Below, one piece after another: positions 33,901 through 41,913 of a stretch of 53,836 nt of DNA. This DNA comes from a virus. The translations under genes were made by a program, and so were the position numbers. Below the pieces are notes generated by a model. That model worked only from the letters and a program-made list of their open reading frames with translations. It had not been told where the DNA came from and searched no databases. Numbering within the stretch: position 1 is the first letter of the stretch; the number at the start of each line of letters is the position of its first letter. The stretch lies in the IMG/VR virus record IMGVR_UViG_3300032296_001383, positions 1 through 53,836 of that record. The stretch is one strand, 5' to 3'.

Positions 33901-34174
33901 TAGGGAAGGTAGATCTACCTTTAATGGTTTCTGGAACATAGCTGCTCAGGGAAATGGCCAGTCATTGTGGACTAATCAGTGGACAGACTTATCAGCAAAT
34001 TATCCTATTGATAAGTTGCCAAACATGAAAGCCATCCGAAACGTAGGATTATCTTATCAGAAGAATAAAATAAAATCTGACTTCACTAGGGTAAGATTAA
34101 TTCAAGATAAGTACAATAGATATAAATTTGTGAATAACATTCAGATTAATCAAACAAATCAAACTGCCTTATAA
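27941..34174 (+). CDS. very large tail protein (tail stabilisation / muzzle type) with PA14-like insertion
   Basis: A 2077-residue protein. The N-terminal part has repeated Cys motifs and the phrase VCPEGFTFNPDTLQC. Residues about 185-370 form a PA14-like domain (WIGFAETVCIT, SADDSLRVFIDGVIVLDIDAN, SGSHVFRFEYKNTAGIGMFAYELYD), a fold that binds sugars. The rest is beta-rich propeller-like, with a hydrophobic glycine/alanine segment (about 1440-1480, VFGVAGVVAGIAASALGS) that could contact a membrane. It sits where crAss-like phages encode the tail tip/muzzle. Likely the tail end that meets the outer membrane. Confidence 0.75.
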   Translation: MENKVNQNIIGLNLDSINWQVKENQITWALNANVQSHDGNSITYTNEPGNTECYTFDTGNLAGFVVVGFLNIVEQSKVVLFLSHPDGRSRIGSITSINDSCLDIEITEKDCGCKEGTIIQEATVVESLPEPVTTLVCPEGFTFNPDTLQCEQLSYTVINENGITYNAIESCVNGSPCGVVSTHGCLLPKVYASNWTTLTPPDYASIATELTQQFWIPNDTLPPDPIFNNSTYVKTIAVQADLDPTNVSCRTCHTIPTTSVIPSGWIGFAETVCITQTKEYFLAVSADDSLRVFIDGVIVLDIDANDPTKRLYNAAPPLGGDNGSTMWSRLNIFPITITSGSHVFRFEYKNTAGIGMFAYELYDMTLAELLSVSSEVNLRSKIVLSNGKQISSKPKRPISAGGEGAAFIELTNACPDGYELVVDENCAPICRAILETERIVVSGIATCCKYEDIIVDDCLDECPNSCVEYVLDYVADAVYSNPAITDPQASIPKYFRYIDCDGNPVTDSILTTSKRFTARRGTLELDSIYLAIVQESSVPDSTTGTFAKTNCCLNFDPAFPVNAEYRIDDCETKVYYISRNNPPRYFSTLYPYGKDSCGNNRSCIKESCEDSKLFPDFCIPETHITAVTSGGQLAAGMYSFAVAYADEGGIELTDYSDLTNGIPIFERAISEQTEYVTAKSINVQINHKTRIFEYFNLIVAENINTTTTYHLVGTFRVNQYTEQDSVIYTGDYKSTFSSIVPLIRSPHYETANIIEKQNDILMLADLEEYPKFNFQPFASKIKLLWETVEMPADGQFDYSNPEISYFFRTYQRDEVYPFGIKFRLKNGKYTDVFHIPGRLVTGNDLDVEYSATNKDVFVGETDCTIPTELPRWKVYNTAGIGSSVPLDPAQATDVEKQYSCAITVKHRGEFAYWESTETYPCYDEVWGQSKNPNAPYYDPEALGGKPIRHHKFPDSAVTHIHDNKIASGGQFSAAVTNDSKTYLYPIGVRVDEAVIVSLLNQKNPDGTYAYTVYDPIRRIDVPVKDVVCGFELVRGNRVGNKSVIAKGLMYDVGTYEDNSGDGPIKKYYYSNYPYNDLRTDPYLMNDNRWYNEPMKTLLFEDPTTVGAVGGFSTVPIIGNNRFTFYSPDTSFQYPKIGTELKVETVEFGRVLGHFVPVAEHPRYRLLQDSAYFDAGAVAGLLSFEYEGKSGVDATVTGGVKSEGGIKIRYDQLLINEQLILDILEKVIPFVNFAYQYNSIATYNQYVAVGSTTHKGNTRRYIDLGYYANERIVQVFDDAPLHNRLRETSVYLKLRDYIQNLESQLVDDSRYIGSDHGDAVEVLHDKRFTRAYYTSIKRQFPNQYGIVDNLKYVSIGQTKDIILRADGTAELSFNYYPAFGGDTFITPFALKRKHAFFTRNLVNLPAKQDGMPFDYWLSPNMGYPKYFLGTSSNINNLTGMDIVFGVAGVVAGIAASALGSSAAGIVLVASSIVANQLTMFGINSVWSKFSSKTALDGASTSFANRYFKDGRFYTASYGIPIFYVESDINTHFRFGRDTDKENFYPNVGGGVPDEWLQETTVPIRFDNFYHYNGTYSAQNLSPNFPYRLKYPNLECLVNHQNRVIYSDQASKSNLLSDKWLSYRPGNYYDFPKQGGRLIDLNAGESEKVYARFENTTKVYNARIVLSSTSPYQLEIGNADMFKQKPVDLSTTDLGYIGSQHKAYVRTEYGTFWVDAKRGHVYQITGAGFNEIKSELNFNWFKENLPFQILKDFPEADTDVPSLGLGIVMGWDERFERVFITKLDYRVLPAYRTGTTTIEYITDRLDINYRYYVLKTPTAVTRVRLGNPVYFENKSWTVAYAPKLKNFISFYSFLPNFFISQLGHFQTIVNTPAGASLWNHNLNPYIYQTYYGKLYPYIIEYVVNSLPMQSTVTSVTILSDILEYYSKYEYYSLGTSNNTNLANFNKAIIYNREQSSGLINLIPETFGNTKQKIMYPRMTTSGIESLLSRREGRSTFNGFWNIAAQGNGQSLWTNQWTDLSANYPIDKLPNMKAIRNVGLSYQKNKIKSDFTRVRLIQDKYNRYKFVNNIQINQTNQTAL

Positions 34175-34182
34175 TAAGTACC

Positions 34183-34566
34183 ATGATAAAAGAAAAAGAA
34201 ATTTTCACAACAGTTAGACCAGAACTAGTAATTGGTCAACTGTTTCAGTCTCGAGATATGATGCACATAACTCACTTACAGACTCTTAATTTTGCTGAGC
34301 ACAAAGCACTCGGTGATTACTACGGAAGTATTTTAGATTTAACTGACTCTCTGACAGAGACCTATTTTGGTACTATTGGGAAAAGATTAAACTTTAAGAT
34401 TCCTCAGTCAGAGTACATGAATGCAACACAGCATTTGACTCAACTTAAAGACTATGTGTTTAAACACAGAAGTGTCTTTGGTGGAGAAAATACTCATCTT
34501 CAAAACATCATCGATGAGATTATTGCTCTAATCACTAAAACATTATACCTTTTAACCCTTACATAA
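34183..34566 (+). CDS. helical bundle protein, Dps/ferritin-like in outline
   Basis: A 127-residue protein, mostly helical (MHITHLQTLNFAEHKALGDYYGSILDLTDSLTETYF), matching a small phage family I know as uncharacterised and ferritin-like in outline. The His/Glu placement (H...E.H) is reminiscent of a di-metal helical bundle. No catalytic claim. It precedes the ejected-protein genes. Confidence 0.55.
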   Translation: MIKEKEIFTTVRPELVIGQLFQSRDMMHITHLQTLNFAEHKALGDYYGSILDLTDSLTETYFGTIGKRLNFKIPQSEYMNATQHLTQLKDYVFKHRSVFGGENTHLQNIIDEIIALITKTLYLLTLT

Positions 34567-34567
34567 A

Positions 34568-35479
34568 ATGAATCGTTTGCGAAAGTCTTACTCAACTTGC
34601 ATGGAGTGCGGTGGTAAGAAAATGAAATCAGGAGGTAAGTGGATTCAGAAAGCAATTCAGAATCCTGGTTCCTTCACCAAACAAGCACAATCTGCCGGTA
34701 TGTCTGTTGCAGGTTTTAAAAACAAAGTTCTTGCTAACAAAGAAGACTATTCTTCTACTACAGTAAAGAGAGCTAACCTAGCTAACACACTATCTAAAAT
34801 GCGTAAGGGTCAAGGTGGTATGGACTTTAAAGATCCTATGGGACCTGACCGCATGATGGGAGAGATGACACCTCAAATGCCTAAAGAAAGTCCAGTAGAT
34901 CAGAATCTTATGATGGATCAGTTGGAACCTGCAGAGCGTATCCAGCCTCTAGATCCTAAGATGGCTCAAGCTAAGAGCATGGTTAGTGATCTTGAGAAAC
35001 AAGCAGAGCGTGATAATGTTCGTGAGTACCAAAGAATGTTGAACCGTAAATACAATGCCGGTTTGTCAGAAGATGGTGCTTGGGGTAAAAACACTCAAGC
35101 CGCTTACGAGAAATACATCTTGGCTAAGAAAGCAACTCCTGCAGCTAAGCCTGGATTTACTGATGGTACAGAACAGAATCCTGTTAGAATGGGAGAGGTA
35201 AAGATTGTTGCTAAGAAGCCTATGGCTCCTGAAAGAGTTTTACCTGTTCGTCCTATCCCTCAGAAACAACCTAGACTAAGCGATTTCATTACTCCTACTT
35301 ATGTTCCTCCTATGGGTGGTCGTAATTTCCAGGACAATACTCGCTTGGCTACTCCCGTTAGACCTATTACTCCTACTAAGAAACCAGTAGTTAATCCTAA
35401 GCAAACTTACTTGAGTCAAACTCCTGTAGGTAGGGTAAGTCTTTCCTATGCAAATTCTCCTTTGTATAAAAAGAAATAA
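34568..35479 (+). CDS. virion protein with peptidoglycan-binding-like motif
   Basis: A 303-residue basic protein. The N-terminus has CMECGG and MKSGGK, then a coiled-coil-like Lys-rich stretch and Met/Pro-rich linker. Residues about 155-190 (REYQRMLNRKYNAGLSEDGAWGKNTQAAYEKY) match the PG_binding_1 rhythm (repeat helix, DG.WG..T..A). The end is proline-rich. Likely carried in the virion, where the PG-binding-like part would help anchor to the wall during entry. Confidence 0.55.
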   Translation: MNRLRKSYSTCMECGGKKMKSGGKWIQKAIQNPGSFTKQAQSAGMSVAGFKNKVLANKEDYSSTTVKRANLANTLSKMRKGQGGMDFKDPMGPDRMMGEMTPQMPKESPVDQNLMMDQLEPAERIQPLDPKMAQAKSMVSDLEKQAERDNVREYQRMLNRKYNAGLSEDGAWGKNTQAAYEKYILAKKATPAAKPGFTDGTEQNPVRMGEVKIVAKKPMAPERVLPVRPIPQKQPRLSDFITPTYVPPMGGRNFQDNTRLATPVRPITPTKKPVVNPKQTYLSQTPVGRVSLSYANSPLYKKK

Positions 35480-35487
35480 ACTTTAGA

Positions 35488-38064
35488 ATGCAAATCAAAG
35501 AGCTTTATAAAAAATTCTTGAAAGCCAAGGGTTCTAGTATTAACTACAGAAACCTTGCAGCTGGCAAAAAGATTGATGTCAGCAAGAAGGGTTTGTGGGA
35601 CAAAAAGAAGAAACAAGTAATTGTTCCTTCCAACCGTATCACAATGAAAGGACCCAACGGTGAACAAGATTTTTTTAAAAAGCCCGTAGTTGCCACTGGG
35701 TTGCAGTCAGGACAGCAAGTAATGATGCAACCTGGTGGTGAGTACTACTTCCCCAATGATAAGGCCGTACACGAAGTACGTATGCAAAGTGGAGGAAGTG
35801 TTTTTTCTAGAAAAAAGATTGGCGTTCCTGACGAGGATCCACAGTTAGTTAGACCTCCCGACTTACCTACATTGCCTGGTGATGCTGGTACTGTCAATAA
35901 ATGGCTTTACCAAAAAGCAGATAAAAGACAGAAAAAACTTCAATCTCAGTTTGATGCAGAAAGATCATTAGAGAAAGAAGCTAAGTACACAGGAAGTGGT
36001 GATTATGCTGACTTACTTACTGCTGAGTTCTACGGACCCAACAAAACGTTTGATGATTTAAATGATGAGGACAGAAGTAAAATCTCTAACATTATTCAGA
36101 ATCGCCAAAAGAATCTAGATACTATTAGTTTGGTATCCGCAGATTTAACTAATCAAAATATTAAGGCAGGTTACGACCCTAACTACCACAGGATGTACTT
36201 ACCTCCTGTTCCTACAGAACGAGGCGTACATTCGCATGAGTTTTCTCATGTAGGAGATCAAGCTGGTTTTCAGGATGGGGTTAATCCTGGAGTAGGTACA
36301 TACTTCACAGAGCAGCTTAATAAATCTGTTTACCCAAAACAAAGTCCTGACTACTTGAATCAACCTTCTAGTCTTAAAAAGAACAAGACCATTGGGCAAA
36401 ACGTAGAAGAGGGATACAGCGAGGCTGAGTACTTGCAAGATCCTTCTGAGGTAAAAGCAAGACTCCGAGCTTTAAGAGATTCTTCTATTCAACAAGGATA
36501 CAAGTTACTTGAACCTGGTTATGATATCAATAAGTACAAGGAAGGATTTAACCAAGAGGAGAAGAAGCAGTACGAGCAACTTAAGAAGTCTGGTTTATCT
36601 GATGATAAGATAAATCAGATGATGTACTTGTTTGCTAAAAATAATCAAGCACAACCTGCAGTAGCAAAGAATGGTGCAGTAATGGTAGAACTTAATCCTA
36701 ACACACTAGGATTCCAAGATGGTGGTTCAGTCCAAACAGACATTACTACTTCTATAAGACAAAAACCATCTCCAACACAAGATGCGTTTGATGCTATGCT
36801 AGCTAAGTATGAAGCTAGTAAAGAAGCTCCCGAAGAGGATGCTAGTGTTCCAGAAGATATGGGATTCCAATCAGGAGGAGAGTTACCAGTAGTTATTGAT
36901 TCTTTGTTCTCCAACTTTCGAAATGGCATCGGTAGAAAATATGCTCAAAATGGAATGGCTGTTCCCGGTGTGAATGGTACTGTAGTAGCTAACACCAATG
37001 CTCCTACAGATCCCGAACAACGTCAGATGCAGAAGGGAGGATTAGGTAATTTTAAAGAGGCTCCTCAAAAATCCTTATTACCTAGTTGGTTAACAGTAAG
37101 ATCTGATACCCCTTATCAGTTAAATGATTTAACTCCTAATTCTAAAATAGTAGGAAACTTAAACGACTATGGTGTAGGTGATGTATCCGAAGATAAAAAT
37201 GCATTATTTAATAACTCAAGTATTAAACTTTCTACGCAAAAACAGTTGAAGAAAGGCATGGGAAAATTAGATATTAATACCACTGTAACTCCTTTTGAGG
37301 ATAAGAAGTTTACTTCACCTAACATAACCTATTCTAATTCTATAGGCAATGACAAACGTTCCGCAGATATTAGAGTTACACCAGAGAATCAAAGTCTAAG
37401 TCTTTCTAATAATTCTTTAATAGCAGGTAATGTAAATTTAAATAAAAACATTACTTCTAGTGGACCTATAAATAGTTTAGACGCTGATTTACAAATTCCC
37501 CGTACAGGTGCTACTATTGGTAGATCTGTAACTACTAGGCCTGGACAAAAACCAATGTCTGAAGAATTTAGAGTAGGATACTCAGGAGACAAAGTAAATC
37601 TAAAAGCATACTCTAGAAGAGATGGTACCGAGCAGACTTACGGAGGTAATTTGAACACAAATTTAGGGCCTGTTAATCTTTCAGGTAGTGTAAATTACAA
37701 TCCTAAAGGTATGGAGGATTACAATGTTGCAGCCAATGTAGATCTTTTAAAACCTACTAGAGTTAATCCTAATAGAGGAACCTTAAACTTATCTGGTAAC
37801 TACGGAGCTTCTAAAGACATGAGTGGAAAAATGAATCCTAACTACAGAATAGGTTTAAATTATACAAACAGTTTTGAAGAAGGAGGCAAGGTAGAAGATG
37901 ATGACGATAAAGAAATGGTAGACGGAGTAGCAAGTATTCTTCGCAGAGTAAAAGATAAAAATAATCGACAAGACTTGGCTAAGCAATTATCCAAACAGTT
38001 TGACCGGGAAAAGGTTAAATACAATCTAGCTGACTTTTTAAATAAATCCAAAGTAAGGAGATGA
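35488..38064 (+). CDS. large virion protein with HEFSH zincin motif and beta-strand-rich C-terminus
   Basis: An 858-residue protein. The N-terminal basic region (KKFLKAKGSS..., KKGLWDKKKKQ) is followed by xxGG motifs (MQPGGEYYF, RMQSGG). Residues 250-254 are HEFSH, a zincin HExxH with SHVGDQAGF after it. More MxxGG/FQxGG motifs follow. From about 570 to 790 short alternating strands with aromatic ends (NGNYGASKDM, RIGLNYTNSF) look like an outer-membrane barrel. An ejection protein that cuts something and forms an outer-membrane conduit is plausible. Highly charged C-terminal end. Confidence 0.55.
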   Translation: MQIKELYKKFLKAKGSSINYRNLAAGKKIDVSKKGLWDKKKKQVIVPSNRITMKGPNGEQDFFKKPVVATGLQSGQQVMMQPGGEYYFPNDKAVHEVRMQSGGSVFSRKKIGVPDEDPQLVRPPDLPTLPGDAGTVNKWLYQKADKRQKKLQSQFDAERSLEKEAKYTGSGDYADLLTAEFYGPNKTFDDLNDEDRSKISNIIQNRQKNLDTISLVSADLTNQNIKAGYDPNYHRMYLPPVPTERGVHSHEFSHVGDQAGFQDGVNPGVGTYFTEQLNKSVYPKQSPDYLNQPSSLKKNKTIGQNVEEGYSEAEYLQDPSEVKARLRALRDSSIQQGYKLLEPGYDINKYKEGFNQEEKKQYEQLKKSGLSDDKINQMMYLFAKNNQAQPAVAKNGAVMVELNPNTLGFQDGGSVQTDITTSIRQKPSPTQDAFDAMLAKYEASKEAPEEDASVPEDMGFQSGGELPVVIDSLFSNFRNGIGRKYAQNGMAVPGVNGTVVANTNAPTDPEQRQMQKGGLGNFKEAPQKSLLPSWLTVRSDTPYQLNDLTPNSKIVGNLNDYGVGDVSEDKNALFNNSSIKLSTQKQLKKGMGKLDINTTVTPFEDKKFTSPNITYSNSIGNDKRSADIRVTPENQSLSLSNNSLIAGNVNLNKNITSSGPINSLDADLQIPRTGATIGRSVTTRPGQKPMSEEFRVGYSGDKVNLKAYSRRDGTEQTYGGNLNTNLGPVNLSGSVNYNPKGMEDYNVAANVDLLKPTRVNPNRGTLNLSGNYGASKDMSGKMNPNYRIGLNYTNSFEEGGKVEDDDDKEMVDGVASILRRVKDKNNRQDLAKQLSKQFDREKVKYNLADFLNKSKVRR

Positions 38065-38525
38065 AACAGATGATTAAACGTAAAGATGGTTCGTATTCAC
38101 AACGTGGTTTGTGGGATAACATACGTGCTAATAGAGGTAGTGGTAAAAAGCCTACTTCTGAAATGCTTAAGCAAGAAAAAAAGATTAAAGCCAAGTCTAT
38201 GGCTAGTGGAGGCAGTCTTTATAATAGCTATATGGCAAAAGGCGGAACAATACGCCACACAACCAAAGGTCCTGGCGCCAACTACCGTCCTACTAAATCA
38301 GGTGCAGGTATGACGGCTAAGGGAGTTGCTGCTTATCGTAGAGCCAATCCAGGTTCTAAATTACAAACAGCAGTAACAGGTAATGTTAAACCCGGCAGTA
38401 AAGCTGCTGGTCGTAGAAAATCTTATTGTGCTCGTTCACTTGGACAGTTACAGAGGGCTTCTCAAAAAACCAAGAATGATCCTAACTCAAGAATACGTCA
38501 AGCACGTAGACGTTGGAAATGCTAA
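38061..38525 (+). CDS. small Arg/Lys-rich virion protein (DUF5872-like)
   Basis: A 154-residue very basic protein. The stretch KGPGANYRPTKSGAGMTAKGVAAYRRANPGSKL and CARSLGQ...RRRWKC match a widespread phage and large-virus family known to me as DUF5872. It has two MxxGG motifs (MASGG, MAKGG). Its last codons overlap the upstream gene by 4 nt. A nucleic-acid-binding or packaged role is suggested by charge. Confidence 0.65.
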   Translation: MKQMIKRKDGSYSQRGLWDNIRANRGSGKKPTSEMLKQEKKIKAKSMASGGSLYNSYMAKGGTIRHTTKGPGANYRPTKSGAGMTAKGVAAYRRANPGSKLQTAVTGNVKPGSKAAGRRKSYCARSLGQLQRASQKTKNDPNSRIRQARRRWKC

Positions 38526-38548
38526 CCACTAAACTAAACTAACTATAA

Positions 38549-38710
38549 ATGGCAACCGCAGCAAAATCAACCAAATCAAAATCAACTTCAACCGCACTAA
38601 AGTTTAAGACTAGACCTAAAGTAAGAAGGAAGGGAGTTGTAGCAAAGACTAAAGCATCTAAGCTAAAGTCTAGTAAGAATTATCTCAAGAAAAGTAGAGG
38701 TCAGGGGTAA
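38549..38710 (+). CDS. 53-residue histone-tail-like basic protein
   Basis: ATG 38549 to TAA 38708-38710. The product is nearly all Lys, Ser, Thr, Ala and Arg (KSTKSKSTSTALKFK, KVRRKGVVAKTKASKLK), like the tail of histone H1. The stop codon lies within the following terminator hairpin. An A-rich leader with AACC repeats precedes it. Likely binds DNA non-specifically, perhaps compacting the packaged genome. Confidence 0.55.
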   Translation: MATAAKSTKSKSTSTALKFKTRPKVRRKGVVAKTKASKLKSSKNYLKKSRGQG

Positions 38711-38730
38711 GCAATTACCCCTTGCTTTTT
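38703..38730 (+). terminator. intrinsic terminator overlapping a promoter
   Basis: An 8-bp stem (38703-38710 with 38715-38722), loop GCAA, then TGC and a T tract. The stem contains the TAA stop of the upstream gene. Its last base is the first base of the next promoter's -33 TTG. Confidence 0.8.
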
Positions 38731-38751
38731 TATGTTAATCTTGTATATTTG
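38722..38751 (+). promoter_or_regulatory. promoter of the cargo-protein operon
   Basis: TTG at 38722-38724, 19-nt spacer, TATATTTG at 38744-38751. The expected leader of about 60 nt before the ATG at 38815 is the longest here and AT-rich. Confidence 0.75.
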
Positions 38752-38814
38752 TATTATAAGTATAACTTATTGAGTTATTAATCTTTAATGTTATAATCTT
38801 TAAAATTAAAATCA

Positions 38815-41800
38815 ATGCTTAGACATTCGTTATATAAAAAGTTTGCAAAGACTAGTTTTCAACCAGGAGGTCAAACCCTTGACCCTAATCCTGCACCCAC
38901 TCTTCTTCCAGGAAGTGGGTTACTTACTACTGATTTAAATGACCCCACAAAATTAAATTTGGGTCCTGAAGGTCAAAAGAGAGAAAATGTAGCATGGGGT
39001 TCTACTACTCCTGAACCTAATATCCAAAGACCTAAGTCTATTTATGACAATGATATGTTTAAAATTCCCAGTTACAATATGCCTACTGAGGAACAGAAAT
39101 TTTCTAAACAAGACGAGTTAACAAAAAAACAAACAACTACGCCAAGTGAACCTAGTTTTTTAGATAACGTCAAAGGTAATCTTAAAGACAACTGGCAGGA
39201 CTATGCTACCTTAGGATTAGCAGGCGCTTCTAATGTTTTGAATTATCAAGATGACATACGTAAACAACAGGAGTTACAGACCTCTATTCAAAACAGAGGC
39301 GTAGATGCAAAACCAATAAATGACTACAACTGGATGTACGGACGTACTACTAGTGGCGGCACAGAATATCAACCTACAATCATGGCTAAAGACGGAGCAA
39401 AGATTAATACTCGTTATGGGTTAAATGATCGCACAATATCTAACGTAGAGATTGAGGGAGGAGAGTTTTTGATTCTTCCCGATGGAACTACAGAGATTGC
39501 TAAAGGACCTTCACATAAAAAAGGAGGTATTAATACTATCCTTCCAGAAGGAACTAAAGTATTCTCAAACCACCTCAAACCAAAAGACTTGCATAAAATG
39601 CCTGCTGAACAGAAGTTTATGCTTATGAACAAGTACATGGAAGATGGTGGGGATATGTCTATGGGATTAGGCCTAGACTACCTTGAAGATATGAAAGAAC
39701 TTATCAAGGGTAGCAAAGACAAGAAAGAGTCTGACGAGGAAGTAGGTCCAAAGAAGTCTGGATATAAAGACAATACTAGAACCTTTGCTGAGTTAGCAAA
39801 GCGTTACGATTTGAAACAGTATCAAGAGTTACTTGACAATCCTTTTACTAACCAAGTAGACAGACAGACTGCCGAATTACTTCTCAAGCGTAATCAACAA
39901 ATCCTTGATCAATTGTTCCGTGATCAACAAATTTTGAATAATAATTCTACAGGGGAACCTATGCCTGAACAAACTCAAATGGCTAATGGAGGTATTAACA
40001 ATCCCGGCTTTGAGGCTCTTCCTAGGTACGTTCAAGCAAAGATTACTTCCAACATGCAAGATGGTGGTAAGAAATATAAACTCCCTGACAATGCTGTTAT
40101 CCTAGATGAGAAGGATCAAACAAAAGCAAACGTAGGTGACTACGTTAGAAGTGCTGATGGTACTATCAAAAAAGTAACTAGTAAGAATGTTAAACAAGTA
40201 CAAGAAGGATTCAATACCAACTACGATGACATGGCTGCCCGTTGGAATGATCCTAAGATGCAACCTGTAAAGGATGCAATGTACCAAAGATATTTACAGT
40301 CTCACCCTGGATCCACTATAAGTAAAGATGCATATATGCAAAATTACATGGATGCACAGAAACAACTGTATACCGTACAAGCTGCTGCTGCCAAAGATCC
40401 ATCCATAGATCTAAGAGATCCTATGTGGGATAGAACTGCTGGTGGTATGAAGAATAAAAAGTACCAAGAGATTGCTAAGAGAGTTGGTGTTACTCCTATG
40501 AATGAGGAGCAAGCTAAGCAATTCCAAGCAGGGTACAAGGACCTAGCTGATTTGCAAAATGATCCAGAGTTTGCTCCATTACTTTCTGACTTTGATTTAA
40601 GACCTAAAGGTGTTGGTGATCAGATGTATTCTGGTAAAGCTATCTCTGGTGAAGATGCTATTGTAGGTAACACTACCATTGGACAAGTTCAGTATCTGAA
40701 AAAGATGCGAGAAAATCCTGAATTAGGTTTTGAGAATGTTCCTGAAGAAACTCCTCCGGGAGGTGAGTTTAATGTACAGACAGTTGAACAAGGTAAGTAT
40801 GAAAGGGAGCCATTCCCTGTTAATCAGTATATCCCTGGTGCATATGCTCTTGCTCAATCACAGGAAGCCTTCACTCCTGCAATTCCTGAAGTAGCTGCAC
40901 CTTATGTTAGACCGCAAACGCTTAACATCCAAAGTCAACTTCAAGACGCAGACAACAACGCTATTGCTGCTATGCGTTATGGAGCTGATCCTAACATGGC
41001 TTACATAGCAGGACTTGATTCTAAACAGAAAGCATTCCAAACTAAACAGAACTATGATGCTGAAGGCAGGTGGAAGGCTGATTTGTATAACGCAGATGCC
41101 AAGTTCAAAGCAGACGTTTACAATGCCGATGCTTTCAATACAGGTTACAACGATATGTACGCTACTGCATTAGGTAATCAGAGTGAGGCTAAACAGGCTT
41201 CTATTGCTAACCTTGTTAATCTTAAAAATAAGTATAACCAAGACGAAAACCTTAAAGAGTTTTACCTTAATACTTACGGTCCAAGCTTAAACAAAAAACA
41301 AGGAGAGAATAAAGTAACGCCAACACCAGGTGCTGCCTCTTTTAGTTGGAGCAGCTCTTCAAGTAGTTCAGGTAAGACTAGTCCTGCAGCATCTAGTACT
41401 ACAGGAACTCCTTCTGTAACTACAGGTGCAACTACAGGTGCAACTGGTACTACAAATCCTGCAACTACTTCTCCCAATACTACTACTCCTGCTGCAAATG
41501 CTCCAGCAACACCAGCTGCAAAGACTGCTGTTAAAGGTAATGGCTACCAATTACCTGCTAATGCTCCTGAGATGACAGCAAATGAGACAGAACCAACGTT
41601 TAATTTACAAGCTCAAAAAACTAACTTAAATCCTAACTTGCCCTTGTCTATGCAATATAGACCTACCTTTAACCAAGATAACGGAGTTAACTTGTTAACC
41701 TTGCCTGAGTCTATGGGTGGTGCAATGAAGACTGAAGGTACTGTTCCTCCTCCGTCCACTCCTTCTACACCAGTAACAAAACGTAGTTTAAATACTAACC

Positions 41801-41907
41801 TACCTTTGTCTATGCAGTATGGTCCTAGTTTTAAGATGGGTGGAGAACTAGATAATTATCTCAATCCATTTAAAAAGAACAAAGCTAGAGGCTTTAGAAA
41901 GAAATAA
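38815..41907 (+). CDS. large cargo protein, beta-solenoid-like domain and Ser/Thr-rich linker
   Basis: A 1030-residue protein. A short N-terminus contains SFQPGGQ. Residues about 195-265 (INTRYGLNDRTISNVEIEGG, LPDGTTEIAKGPSHKKGG, LPEGTKVFSNHL) are a glycine-turn domain found in crAss-like cargo. The middle has Gln/Lys-rich helices with NMQDGGKKY and MANGGINN. Residues about 840-940 are a Ser/Thr/Ala/Pro linker, and the C-terminus repeats NTNLPLSMQY-type segments twice (NPNLPLSMQYRPTF, NTNLPLSMQYGPSF). Ejected during infection by analogy. Confidence 0.5.
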   Translation: MLRHSLYKKFAKTSFQPGGQTLDPNPAPTLLPGSGLLTTDLNDPTKLNLGPEGQKRENVAWGSTTPEPNIQRPKSIYDNDMFKIPSYNMPTEEQKFSKQDELTKKQTTTPSEPSFLDNVKGNLKDNWQDYATLGLAGASNVLNYQDDIRKQQELQTSIQNRGVDAKPINDYNWMYGRTTSGGTEYQPTIMAKDGAKINTRYGLNDRTISNVEIEGGEFLILPDGTTEIAKGPSHKKGGINTILPEGTKVFSNHLKPKDLHKMPAEQKFMLMNKYMEDGGDMSMGLGLDYLEDMKELIKGSKDKKESDEEVGPKKSGYKDNTRTFAELAKRYDLKQYQELLDNPFTNQVDRQTAELLLKRNQQILDQLFRDQQILNNNSTGEPMPEQTQMANGGINNPGFEALPRYVQAKITSNMQDGGKKYKLPDNAVILDEKDQTKANVGDYVRSADGTIKKVTSKNVKQVQEGFNTNYDDMAARWNDPKMQPVKDAMYQRYLQSHPGSTISKDAYMQNYMDAQKQLYTVQAAAAKDPSIDLRDPMWDRTAGGMKNKKYQEIAKRVGVTPMNEEQAKQFQAGYKDLADLQNDPEFAPLLSDFDLRPKGVGDQMYSGKAISGEDAIVGNTTIGQVQYLKKMRENPELGFENVPEETPPGGEFNVQTVEQGKYEREPFPVNQYIPGAYALAQSQEAFTPAIPEVAAPYVRPQTLNIQSQLQDADNNAIAAMRYGADPNMAYIAGLDSKQKAFQTKQNYDAEGRWKADLYNADAKFKADVYNADAFNTGYNDMYATALGNQSEAKQASIANLVNLKNKYNQDENLKEFYLNTYGPSLNKKQGENKVTPTPGAASFSWSSSSSSSGKTSPAASSTTGTPSVTTGATTGATGTTNPATTSPNTTTPAANAPATPAAKTAVKGNGYQLPANAPEMTANETEPTFNLQAQKTNLNPNLPLSMQYRPTFNQDNGVNLLTLPESMGGAMKTEGTVPPPSTPSTPVTKRSLNTNLPLSMQYGPSFKMGGELDNYLNPFKKNKARGFRKK

Positions 41908-41913
41908 CCTACC

